Shown here: in pieces, positions 13,768 through 21,729 of the stretch | Numbering within the stretch: the first letter of the stretch is position 1 | Layout: each line of letters starts with the position of its first letter | NCBI GenBank assembly: GCA_030765065.1 | Contig: CM060975.1 | Location: 262,579,816-262,643,815 of the forward strand | Length of the DNA: 64,000 nucleotides | Direction of reading: 5' to 3' | Source of the DNA: Deroplatys truncata | Lineage: Eukaryota; Arthropoda; Insecta; Mantodea; Mantidae | The notes under the pieces: generated by a model | Databases searched by the model: none | What the model was told of the DNA's origin: nothing | Seen by the model: the letters and a program-made list of their open reading frames with translations, nothing else | Program-made: the position numbers and the translations under genes

Positions 13768-14260
13768 AGCGGGATAGCTGAGGCGGTAAAGTCTGTGGTC
13801 CGTATTCGGGAGGTCCCGGGTTCAAATCCCGTGGGTCGACCAATCTCTCTGAGGTTTTCTCGTGGTTTTCCTCAATCGCCAAGGTAAATACCGGATTGGA
13901 TATTTAATATCACGACCCAAAGTTCCACCTTAAGTCTAAAACAATAGTAAAATGAAAAATAAGTGGTAATAGCGAATACTATGCCATCTATTTGCAGGCC
14001 ATGTAAGCAGTTATACTGGACCGCCTTTATATGGGGGCGACGGTTGGACTGGACGGCACCCTAATGCCCTCTGCACGGCACGAAGCAGAAGATTTGGTAG
14101 CCATGCGCTAGGGTCCCTGTGACACGTGATGGAGCGGGTGGTTACAGGAATGAGAACTTGAAGGCTAACTGTCCATCACATATCGTTCTAAGCGTTATCC
14201 ACCAACAGATCCGTCGCGATATCATCAAGGAGTTAAAGCGACGTAAAATAAAAAAGAGAA
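13768..14260 (+). repeat. tRNA-derived SINE, copy 2
   Basis: Head 'agcgggatagctgaggcgg' is an A-box region and GGTTCAAATCCC at about 13819-13830 is a B box, so this is the better-preserved tRNA-like promoter of the two SINE copies. The body matches 12226-12700, and the tail ends in 'gacgtaaaataaaaaag'. Its inverse 3' portion recurs at 42995-43215. Confidence 0.85.
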
Positions 14261-14629
14261 ATACACTTTTTAAAGCCGCTAACTAGTTGCTGCGCGCTAT
14301 TTGGTGTTCTGTTACGTTGTAACATTATCATATTATTGTTTAGAGGAAGGAAATTATGGTTAACGAGCTTGTTAGCGGTACTGCTGCTGCTGGATAAAGA
14401 TGGGTGCACTTTTATCCTTATTGATCTCAAAGGGTAACGGTAACAATCTTAACCAGAAAGTTACAGAATAACCCTGAAACTAATCGTGTACCATGCATAT
14501 TCTTGCTCTATGGAATTGCGGTAATAGTAAACATTGTCAACGTTACACACACTGATGTTTATAAAGCTTTAGTATATGCCTCTTTTCTTTCAAAAAAGAT
14601 TCGATTCAATATTACACTCTACCGACTCG

Positions 14630-14880
14630 GCTAGTCTAGGTGGTTAAAGCGCGGACTCTGAACGGAAGGTCTGCGGTTCAAATCCTGCTAGGATGTCCTC
14701 CCTGAATAAAATTTGTTTCAGATTTTGCTCAGTCTTAATAACTGGCAAATTCCGGGGAGGTACCTGGCGTTTCCTTACCAAATTGTTTTTCTCAATTAAC
14801 ATTTCATGTCATGTAAAACCATTGCAACCGACTGCGGGGCCGTATGAGTAAGACTGGGCGTTAAACGCTATTCAAAATAA
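14630..14880 (+). repeat. Second tRNA-related SINE family
   Basis: Head 'tctaggtggttaaagcgcgg' and B box GGTTCAAATCC at about 14683 resemble an intact tRNA-type pol III promoter. The body is unlike the other SINEs in the window, so it is a separate family. Its 3' end reads 'cgttaaacgctattcaaaataag'. Confidence 0.7.
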
Positions 14881-15068
14881 GAACCATACTTTGGATAAAA
14901 TCCTTCAAACATGTGGAACACAATCTATTACATTTGTCTTTCGCCCAAAGTCCAAATAACCTTACTATAGTTCCACCAGAACTCCCAGGAGCGTATCACG
15001 AAGCATTTCCCTAGCATTGCAGATGTAATTTTGAGAACTGTAGAAGTAGAATAAGAATACCGGTTCTG

Positions 15069-15675
15069 GCGCACAGAGAGATGCCGAAAAACTGATAAGC
15101 TTCTTTGATCTATGCCGCTAGCACCGCCCCCTCCCTTTGTGCGCTACTATTTGCCGCCCGGTCGCGTGCCGCTAGCTCCGCCCCCTTCCCTTTGTGCGCT
15201 TACCTAATGCCGACAGTGTCTGTGCCGGCAGGTCCTCCCCCCCTCCCCCTGTGGTCACGTGGCGGTGTCCCCGCCCCCTCCCTCCCCCATACGCGTGTCC
15301 TCCCTCCCCTTTGTGTTCTGGTTGGTTCCCTGTGGATAGGTGGGGGGAGTGTGTATTGTTCCTATACGGTGACTACATTCCCGCCCCTCATTGTGACTTG
15401 TCTAAATCCCTGCCGTGTGATTGGCTTGGGGTAGGGGATGTGCCGCTCGGGGTGAGGGGTTATATGTGAGGGTTCTCGGTGCGTGACGTTGGCGGTGTGG
15501 GAATGCGATTTTCGATGCCTGCCGCACATCGGCAAATCGTTTGAGTACATAATTGTGTCAATCAATTAGGTAATGTGTGTTATTGAAAAAAGAATCAATG
15601 TTTATATACCGCTATTGCAATTAAACGCTGTTCGTTGAGCAATTAAGTATTTTTGATTGATTAATTGAATCCCAC
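15069..15675. repeat. Polinton left terminal inverted repeat
   Basis: Inverted match of the right end starting GCGCACAGAGAGATGCCG. Homology continues through the GC-rich block (15110-15470) to the 'caattaagtatttttgattga' inner edge. The outer part has two ~55 bp direct subunits, each containing GCCGCTAGC then CCGCCCCC and CCCTTTGTGCGCT. A run of C tracts at about 15270-15295 would give a G-quadruplex-capable complementary strand. ORFs drawn across this repeat are chance. Confidence 0.95.
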
Positions 15676-15769
15676 GCGCCTGACCGCCATCGTATATGTA
15701 TAACTACGCTCACGGTCTTAACCTCTCTCTGGCAACAGCCCGACATGTAATGGAAAGCCCGCCAGCCGA

Positions 15770-16010
15770 CTTCTGTCTGGTAATAACCCGTTTCACCCCC
15801 ACTCCGCGACTGCGTGCGTGACGTCACTAACAAGCCTCGGCATGTAGACTAGCCCGGCTCCACTCTGTCGGCGTCGGTAAATCATGTTAAAACACGCTCG
15901 CCAAGGACTTTCCTTGGTATTCAAAAACAGACGGTTGGCTTCTGCCTGGAGGGTGAATAACAGGTCTCAACATGCATTCCACCCCCTCCACCGCCGAGTG
16001 ACGTCACCGT
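15770..16010 (+). promoter_or_regulatory. Duplicated upstream block with two perfect CRE palindromes
   Basis: TGACGTCA occurs at 15819-15826 and at 15999-16006. Each is preceded by a related stretch (CGACTTCTGTCTGG ... AATAACCCG, versus GGCTTCTGCCTGG ... AATAACAGG, then CCCCC-rich DNA), so the block looks like a ~180 bp tandem duplication. CREB/ATF binding is known for this palindrome; its use here is inferred. Confidence 0.6.
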
Positions 16011-16016
16011 CTACAG

Positions 16017-16051
16017 TATATAAGGAACGTAGGCAGCCGGAGCGATCATTT
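16017..16051 (+). promoter_or_regulatory. TATA box and initiator of the leftmost gene
   Basis: TATATAAG at 16017-16024 is followed 29 bp downstream by TCATTT at 16046-16051, which fits the arthropod initiator TCAKTY, and by the ATG at 16087. Confidence 0.7.
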
Positions 16052-16086
16052 ATTGTTTTTTCAGTGTTCGTTCAGTGATAATCGAA

Positions 16087-17223
16087 ATGGCTGGTGATCA
16101 TCGTGCATCTGATGTGAATGATTACTGGAGCGAGTGCGGGGAAGATTATTTTCACTACGTATACTTCCATACCGAAACATGCAATGGTTTAATGCATTCA
16201 GTGTTGTGTACTCAACCGTCGCATCATGATCAGATGACTACACTGGAAGTGTGTACAGAGAGCTGTCCTGTTTATCGAGGAGCGAACATGTAAGTAATAT
16301 ACATATTTCTATAACTCAGTAATATATTGTACGCATGTTAAATGAAATCTAACTTGAAATTATTTTATTCTTTCAGTGAAAATCACAAGGGTGTTGATGT
16401 GGAGGATCTTAGCGATGTCGATGAAGTTGACGATGTCTTCGTCTCGAAACATCTAGCTAAATGTGATACAGAGTCGTGCACCGGATACATGCATTCTGTA
16501 CTTTGTACTAACCCGGCCCAGCATGAACGCATGACATCCTTCTTCCTATGTAACGACAACTGCGAGGTCTACCAGCGCAGGAAGAGAAAACTCGAGTAAG
16601 TAGAAGAAATGTTAAATTACATATTCATTTACTACTTCTAATGCTACTCTGTGTCTAACCTAAAAAATTAAAATTATTACAGATTGCGAATGACTGCGCC
16701 TAAGGTACCCGTGCCAATAGAGGAGCTGGATCCTGAAAGACGCGATGTCGATATAGTGGAATATCCAATCGCAGAGCGCCATACACAGCCTATGGAGGAG
16801 GATGCCGCTCCACTACCCGCCATTACTACTACCCCTGATGATAAAGCAACGAGGGTACAGGAGTGGATAAATCAGACGACTCCAGATTGCTCGCCCGAGA
16901 TACACACAGAATCGTGCAAGACCGTGAAGTGAGTATGACACTCTTTGATAGTACTTTTTTGTGTGACAAGGGGAGAGGATTTTTCTAATATATGTATTTT
17001 CTCTTTCAGGCGTATGAAATCATTAACTAAACCTATTTCTAACATTGTTTTGAATATATGTTGCAGGGGTGTGAGGAGGAGGCTGGGGAAGAGACGGAAC
17101 GAGAACGGTGAGAAAAAGCAGAAGAGACGGTGTAAGAGGAGGACTCTCAACGAGGGTCCTATGGTCTTCTTATTCATTGAAGATACCCCTGAGGAGCATG
17201 GAGAATCGATCACATGCGCTTGA
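16087..17223 (+). CDS. Spliced Cys/His-rich repeat protein with basic tail, unrecognised
   Basis: Four exons (16087-16289, 16377-16595, 16683-16928, 17010-17223) join through consensus GTAAGT or GTGAGT donors and pyrimidine-AG acceptors, all introns falling in phase 2, to give about 293 residues. Exons 1 and 2 each encode one copy of a repeat with fixed C-x8-C ... C-x3-C spacing around MHSVLCT and a later His. Exon 3 ends with the start of a third copy (HTESCK). The last exon is Arg/Lys-rich and looks like a nuclear-localisation or nucleic-acid-binding tail. A second acceptor at 17067 keeps the same frame. Its own CRE/TATA promoter and its place beside the TIR suggest an early regulatory protein, but no known family is recognised. 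A zinc-binding role is inferred from the Cys/His pattern only. Confidence 0.75.
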
Positions 17224-17647
17224 TGACGTCAGCATCTCCCCCTCCCATTCCGTGAACATTGGACTATACTATGACACCCCCTCCCTCTACATAAACTGCG
17301 AAAGTGATAAATCATTTGTTTATATTACAAAATCAGACTGGGATATAATATCCAAAAACATTCCAATGATTGAAGATTACCTACGCCAAGAAAAAAAGTT
17401 TGCGTGTGATGAATATTGTGACAATGTAATTTATGCATACAATATTATTGTATTTTTTGACCATTCAATTCATTTCATAAATACTTGTTTAAATAATAAT
17501 GTAATATCTTTAGACATTGAGGGTGTAAGGAACCTAAAACGGCTATTGCCTTATATTGAAAGACATTTGAATATTTTAAATGATTTCTGCAAGTCAGGAG
17601 CAACTAGTTTTTCAGGGAGTAGGAGGGGGGAGAAGGAAAATGCTTGA
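17198..17647 (+). CDS. Small protein with two PC4-like repeats (tentative)
   Basis: The 149-residue frame starts at ATG 17198, overlapping the end of the preceding gene by 26 bases in another frame; upstream codons in the same frame to 17108 are also open. It consists of two similar halves, the first ending in FVYITKSDWDIISKN..P.IEDYL and the second in VISLDIEGVRNLKRLLPYIERHL. The strand-strand-helix pattern with a terminal P-x-I-E resembles the PC4/p15 single-stranded-DNA-binding fold, but this is a pattern judgement, not a family match. It could instead be a downstream exon of the gene before it; no splice site that joins them in frame was found. An AATAAA lies at 17664-17669. Confidence 0.6.
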   Translation: MENRSHALDDVSISPSHSVNIGLYYDTPSLYINCESDKSFVYITKSDWDIISKNIPMIEDYLRQEKKFACDEYCDNVIYAYNIIVFFDHSIHFINTCLNNNVISLDIEGVRNLKRLLPYIERHLNILNDFCKSGATSFSGSRRGEKENA

Positions 17648-17663
17648 AATGTATGCTAAAGTC

Positions 17664-17700
17664 AATAAAAGAGTATTTTAGTATATGAATTCAATTTATT
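17664..17700. terminator. Convergent poly(A) signals
   Basis: AATAAA at 17664-17669 on the + strand follows the stop of the 17198 gene. TTTATT at 17695-17700 is AATAAA on the minus strand, about 60 bases past the major capsid stop. The two transcription units therefore end tail to tail. Confidence 0.7.
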
Positions 17701-17760
17701 ATTCATAAACTTATCCTAGTACATTCCTTTACAAAACCATTCACCCAAACATATACATAA

Positions 17761-18972
17761 TTATATAAGTGCTTGCATCAAGTGAGAAAGAGGTTTGTAG
17801 GTAAATACTTTGTCATGTAGAACCAGGCAGTACAGTGACGTCTGGGCTGGTATATTTGCAGATGCTTGAATCTCGATTCTGATGTTCACAGCTCCATTTA
17901 TAACCTCCTCGGGTTGGTGAGAACAGTCTATTACGAATAATGGTGCACGGTGAAGAAAATCCTTTCTCTTCAAGAGGGGATAATTATCTCTTTCATAATA
18001 GGAACTTTGAAATTTACAGTACATTTCATATAGTGAAGCAAACTTTGAATTTTTAAAGTCCAAGTTCAAATCGTGGTAGGGGTAGCATTCACTGTTGAGG
18101 AATAGTCTCAAATTAGTAATGTTGCAGTGATCAAACTCGGAACTGTTCTTGCTATAATCACCCAATCTTGCAGTCTGCGCGCACACTATGATGAAGCGAG
18201 GTTTCTCGAGCTTAGATGTTGTTGCTACATTCCAAGTGAAAGATCTTGTCTGGGGTACAGCAGGCTGGGTATGAAGATCCATAGATCGAAAGGCAAGGTG
18301 TAGAGGTTTATCAGACTTGACAATTTTTAGAATGTGAACTCTTTCAGCATCGGAAAGACGAATTACAGGCATCCTCCATTCGATTCTAGTTAACTTTACA
18401 TTAGCTTCCTCTCCATTCGAACTCAGGACACAGTTTCTAGAATCTTTGGATCTTATGAGAATCAATTCAAACTTGCTGTTGAGTATAAGCTCCTTGTGAT
18501 CATCAGCAAATCCTAGGAGCATCGAGAGAGGGACTACAGCATTGAAAGCTCCATTCGTTGCGTGTACTATATCAACTTCTTCACCAGGATATGCCCATCC
18601 AGCATTCAGCAACCGATTCGACTCCATAGGGTTGAGAGTCACATAATTTCGTATAGTTGTAGTAATTCCAGGATTCCTTGTTCTGTCTATAGTTGTAGCA
18701 TTCATATCTAGACGTATCTCATCAAACATGAAGGCTATAGCATTATTAGCGAGCTTCGCTGTAGTAGGCGATCCATCTACCTTGGTGAGAGCACCTTCGA
18801 TGTAGAGATAACTCTTGTTAGGTACCGTATACAAATCTTCAGCTTGGCATGGTATTCTAATTTCATCGTTTACATCCAGAGCGGACGTGTTGTATGGAAG
18901 AAAAATATGCTCCTCTTCCTTGGTGATCTTGTCGTCAAAGGCTGGAACTTCTGTCACGTTTAAGATATCCAT
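17761..18972 (-). CDS. Major capsid protein, double jelly-roll
   Basis: An open frame of 403 residues beginning MDILNVTEVPAFDD. It matches the insect Polinton major capsid type: an early LYIEG block followed by FDEIRLDMN, a central GFADDHKELIL segment, and the conserved PRFIIVCAQTAR strand near residues 255-267. The length is close to the ~400 residues usual for the arthropod double-jelly-roll-like proteins. Two jelly rolls would trimerise into pseudo-hexameric capsomers of an icosahedral shell. The start ATG overlaps the stop of the preceding 47-codon ORF by one base (TAATG). No stop or frameshift is present, so capsid coding capacity is retained. Confidence 0.92.
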   Translation of the reverse strand: MDILNVTEVPAFDDKITKEEEHIFLPYNTSALDVNDEIRIPCQAEDLYTVPNKSYLYIEGALTKVDGSPTTAKLANNAIAFMFDEIRLDMNATTIDRTRNPGITTTIRNYVTLNPMESNRLLNAGWAYPGEEVDIVHATNGAFNAVVPLSMLLGFADDHKELILNSKFELILIRSKDSRNCVLSSNGEEANVKLTRIEWRMPVIRLSDAERVHILKIVKSDKPLHLAFRSMDLHTQPAVPQTRSFTWNVATTSKLEKPRFIIVCAQTARLGDYSKNSSEFDHCNITNLRLFLNSECYPYHDLNLDFKNSKFASLYEMYCKFQSSYYERDNYPLLKRKDFLHRAPLFVIDCSHQPEEVINGAVNIRIEIQASANIPAQTSLYCLVLHDKVFTYKPLSHLMQALI

Positions 18973-19115
18973 TATAGCGTTCTGTAACCTAAACCCTCGA
19001 GGAACTTGCGGTTAGCACGTGTTAACTCCTCGGAAGCTGGAGAGGTAGTATGCTTCGAACGTGATGTACGTCGTCTATTATAGTATTTGCGATGTCTTTT
19101 AAAATGTATTGCCAT
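18972..19115 (-). CDS. 47-residue basic ORF between the capsid genes
   Basis: Too short for routine ORF calling but well placed. ATG at 19115 lies 17 bases inside the end of the minor capsid gene, in a different frame, and TAA shares its last base with the ATG of the major capsid gene. The N-terminal half is rich in Arg/His/Lys (FKRHRKYYNRRR) and the C-terminal half is a predicted helix ending FLEGLGYRTL. Position and packing suggest a virion accessory or DNA-condensing peptide; this is inference. I do not recognise a named family with certainty. Confidence 0.6.
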   Translation of the reverse strand: MAIHFKRHRKYYNRRRTSRSKHTTSPASEELTRANRKFLEGLGYRTL

Positions 19116-19809
19116 TGCGTCTTATGTGCAGTCTTGTAGTGATAACTTCGTTCCTGAAGTTGATAGCCTTTCCGTGTTGATCTACCACTCGAATAGTGAT
19201 CTGGTCTATATAGTTTGTGTCTATGACCGGTAAATATATCGGGTTCGAGGGTTCTTGAGAGATATGATAGCCTGGTGGAACAGAAGGGAAAAACTCGTAG
19301 AGCGAATGTCCACTTTTACCGTCAATGAAAGAGCCTGTTGCAATACTGCACTCCACACGTATGATACTCACTTTAAATATATTCACAAGATCGTCAGATT
19401 CAAACGCTTCTCCAGCAGGAATTATTTTAGTGTCTGTGAATCCTAGAAGCGAACCAATAGATCTAGCCTTAGAAAAGTCTATTGTATAAGGACATTTAAT
19501 CTCAGCCTTCATTGTATTATTGTTAGGCCTTATGAAGAAGACTTCATCATTCAATCCTAGTTTATCCTTTAGAAATGCATTGATATCGGCAATCTCGTAG
19601 GTTCCATGCGGGATGACAATGGTTTCAGGTTTACCATTATGAATATAATGAAATCTATTATTACTTTCATCGACATTTGGTATTGAATAGAATGTTTCAA
19701 AATTCAAGAGAGCAACCTCATAATGACCTGGAGAATCTAGCTGTAGAGGCGGGTTTAAATACGTTGAAATAACAGTGTCTGGCCCACTCACTGTAACTGT
19801 ATAACTCAT
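19099..19809 (-). CDS. Minor capsid (penton-like) protein
   Basis: I choose ATG 19809 (MSYTVTVSG, 236 residues). The open frame extends upstream to 19935, but that part is the antisense-free shadow of the protease gene. Polinton minor capsid features are visible: a Y-L-N-P-P-L-Q-L-D-S-P-G-H-Y-E-V-A-L-L strand near residues 18-36, then SIPNVDESNN and IVIPHGTYEIADI. The protein should form the single-jelly-roll pentons at the capsid vertices. It lies 19 bases after the protease stop and overlaps the 47-residue ORF at its 3' end. The frame is undamaged. Confidence 0.88.
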   Translation of the reverse strand: MSYTVTVSGPDTVISTYLNPPLQLDSPGHYEVALLNFETFYSIPNVDESNNRFHYIHNGKPETIVIPHGTYEIADINAFLKDKLGLNDEVFFIRPNNNTMKAEIKCPYTIDFSKARSIGSLLGFTDTKIIPAGEAFESDDLVNIFKVSIIRVECSIATGSFIDGKSGHSLYEFFPSVPPGYHISQEPSNPIYLPVIDTNYIDQITIRVVDQHGKAINFRNEVITTRLHIRRNGNTF

Positions 19810-19828
19810 CTTGACGATGTAGCAGCTT

Positions 19829-20095
19829 CTAGGATAAAAGAAATTGCAAGCACAAGTGCCCGCAGATGACTGATTCGAAATTCTGGTATCTCCGTGTATT
19901 ATAGTAGATTTTAACACCTTGTAGATATTTCTCAATCTCAGGAGGCGGTTTCAAATTGCCGAAACTATCAAAGTAGTATGCGACATCACCTTCTTTCCTT
20001 ATAGCAACCCAGTGTGTTCCTTCATTATCGGAGGTATCGAGATTGGTAATAAGTCTCTCTTTGAAGTGTGGTTTTAAAGGAAGTTTGTCAATCAT
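19829..20095 (-). CDS. Adenovirus-type cysteine protease (5' end interrupted)
   Basis: From ATG 20095 the frame gives 88 residues, short for a Polinton protease (usually about 110-140). Catalytic landmarks are all there: GTHW (His28), YFDSFG (Asp43 area), the RRYQ glutamine and the nucleophile Cys78 in CGHLCLQF. It is predicted to cleave capsid and core precursors during maturation. Coding-like sequence of the same type (EYYAKRLKIPYFRGVY) continues upstream in frame to a stop at 20228-20230 with no ATG in between. Either the start region was lost, or the N-terminus is supplied by splicing or frame change from the basic ORF that overlaps it. The catalytic core itself looks intact. Confidence 0.88.
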   Translation of the reverse strand: MIDKLPLKPHFKERLITNLDTSDNEGTHWVAIRKEGDVAYYFDSFGNLKPPPEIEKYLQGVKIYYNTRRYQNFESVICGHLCLQFLLS

Positions 20096-20157
20096 ATAAA
20101 CTCCTCTAAAATAAGGAATTTTTAAACGTTTAGCATAATATTCGATGGCTACGTTAC

Positions 20158-20416
20158 TTAGGGCTTCCTCCGGTATATGTACAATCCTCTTCCACCGTTT
20201 TTTGCCTTCTTCTTTAAACCCCTGCCTTTAGATCCTCTTTTTTTCAAGGACCTTGCTATTTTAGATGTAGTGGCTAAAGACGACATCAGTGGCATTGCAG
20301 GTAAGAATCCTCCTTTATTCCTCTTCTTACACCTTCTCTTTCGGAGTCCCTTTCCTCGTGTCTCCATCGCCTTGTTATGCCTCGCAACTTCTGCTAAATG
20401 CCTATCAGCAGCCTTT
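20158..20416 (-). pseudogene. Second basic pX-like segment, out of frame with the PLA2 ORF
   Basis: This frame opens right after an A7 run (minus strand of 20414-20420) and ends at 20158. It is strongly Arg/Lys-rich and repeats the GGFLP-x-x-P motif seen at the end of the PLA2 ORF, followed by SKGRGLKKK and GGRGLYIY. Related Polintons carry such a Lys/Arg-rich tail as one protein with the upstream part. Here the parts are one nucleotide out of phase. An internal ATG at 20367 could start a 69-residue peptide. Core DNA-binding or membrane-active roles like adenovirus pX/pVI are inferred. Confidence 0.65.
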
Positions 20417-20885
20417 TTTTATTGACTGCAGAGGCTAACTGAGCAGCGCCGCCTGCTGCAGCGCCTAAAGCAGCAATGATGGGTATCAATGGTAAGAACC
20501 CTCCTCTCTTCTTCTTCCTCTTTCCGGCTCCCAATGCAACCTTTCCCTTCATGATTGCAGTTACTAGCCTTGCAGCTAACCTTTCACCAAAAGTTGAATC
20601 TGATGACTGCACCCGTTTCCAAGCCTTCTCTGCAAGAATTTTATCCGCTATTTGTCTTGAAGCGGTGTCCTTATTCTCAGCGTACGCGAGGTCGTGCTGT
20701 TTACAAGCTTCGTCTAATTGGTTAATTCCGGGGTCTCCTCTTTTTAGACGTTTTTCCAATTTAGTACCAGGCCCGCAATATCTATATCCCGGTAAGTGAG
20801 CTTCAAAGGGGAGCGAATTAATTATGGAATTAATAATTCCGGAGCCGCGCTTATACTGCAACGACCTTCCTCTCTTAGCTCTCAT
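20394..20885 (-). CDS. PLA2-domain virion protein with pX/pVI-like tail
   Basis: 163 residues from ATG 20885. Residues ~31-95 are a parvovirus-VP1-like phospholipase A2 domain: calcium loop YCGPG (36-40) and active-site pair CKQHDLAY (His64-Asp65). In parvoviruses this activity breaches endosomal membranes; a similar entry role is inferred here. Residues ~120-152 form a KRKKKR cluster followed by GGFLPLIPIIAALGAAAGG, a hydrophobic Gly/Ala helix like the membrane-active and protease-processed peptides of adintoviruses. The ORF stops soon after an A7 run, beyond which the family-typical continuation is in another frame. It has its own minus-strand TATA box and is the first gene of the minus-strand virion block. 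Confidence 0.88.
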   Translation of the reverse strand: MRAKRGRSLQYKRGSGIINSIINSLPFEAHLPGYRYCGPGTKLEKRLKRGDPGINQLDEACKQHDLAYAENKDTASRQIADKILAEKAWKRVQSSDSTFGERLAARLVTAIMKGKVALGAGKRKKKRGGFLPLIPIIAALGAAAGGAAQLASAVNKKRLLIGI

Positions 20886-20919
20886 GATATACTAAGCGAG
20901 TAATTGCATACATTAGCCC

Positions 20920-20972
20920 TTTTATATCATTGCAATCAGTCATTAACTACTTTACATCCGGTAATATATAAA
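20920..20972. promoter_or_regulatory. Divergent TATA boxes between the virion block and ATPase
   Basis: TATAAAAG on the minus strand (20927-20920) lies 35 bases from the PLA2 ATG. TATATAAA on the + strand (20965-20972) lies 35 bases before the ATPase ATG. Short leaders of ten or so bases are implied for both genes. Confidence 0.7.
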
Positions 20973-21006
20973 CATCGCACACGCAGTTTACAAGTTAGTT
21001 GTTAAC

Positions 21007-21723
21007 ATGGAGCTTGTTAAGCAGCACTGCTCTCTACCTATTCAGGTATTAGACTTTGAAAGTGACTTTAGAAGTGATCGTCATGGCAAGTTATTTCCAT
21101 CTAATGTCAGAGCTCTTATTTTAGGGAGCTCCAGTGCAGGGAAAACAAACGTATTACTCAATATGCTACTCCATGAGAATGGACTACGTTTTGAAAATTT
21201 GTATATTTATTCAAAGTCTCTCTATCAACCAAAGTACCAATACCTAATTAAAGTGCTCGGAAACATCGAAGGTATAGAAGTGAACACCTTCGAGAACGGA
21301 GATGATGTTTTGCATCCTTCTGAAGTCAAACAAAATTCAATCTTTATATTTGATGACGTCATCACTGAAAAGCAGGAAAAGATAGCATCCTTTTACAGTA
21401 TGGGTAGACATCGAAATGTCGACTCTGTATATCTAGCACAGTCCTATGCTAAAGTTCCAAAACATTTAATTCGCGATAATACAAACATGATAATACTCTT
21501 CAGACAAGACAATTTAAACTTAAAGCACATTTACGAAGATTATGTAAATACCGACATGACCTACAATGAATTTAAAGATCTATGTAAGAACGTTTGGGAG
21601 AGCTCCACAGAAGGAAGACCCTTTGTTGTGATAGTTCCTGAATCTCACATGAATGAGGGACGATATAGGAATGGTTTTGATGTATATATTAAGCTCGACA
21701 AAAAAGAAAATGATCATTTGTAG
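21007..21723 (+). CDS. FtsK/HerA-type genome-packaging ATPase
   Basis: 238 residues, the expected size. Walker A is GSSSAGKT (residues 40-47) and Walker B is IFIFDD (112-117). The downstream YLAQSYAKVP and NTNMIILFRQ segments match the sensor/arginine-finger region of Polinton ATPases. The enzyme translocates the element's DNA into preformed capsids. The gene is uninterrupted and leads the + strand block, followed after six bases by the fibre-like gene. Confidence 0.93.
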   Translation: MELVKQHCSLPIQVLDFESDFRSDRHGKLFPSNVRALILGSSSAGKTNVLLNMLLHENGLRFENLYIYSKSLYQPKYQYLIKVLGNIEGIEVNTFENGDDVLHPSEVKQNSIFIFDDVITEKQEKIASFYSMGRHRNVDSVYLAQSYAKVPKHLIRDNTNMIILFRQDNLNLKHIYEDYVNTDMTYNEFKDLCKNVWESSTEGRPFVVIVPESHMNEGRYRNGFDVYIKLDKKENDHL

Positions 21724-21729
21724 TTAACC

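Noticed and set aside
15105-15469. Two overlapping + ORFs of 109 and 91 codons in the left TIR
   Set aside because: They come from GC-rich TIR sequence that is repeated inverted at the right end; composition is Pro/Ala/Ser-biased and the two frames conflict.
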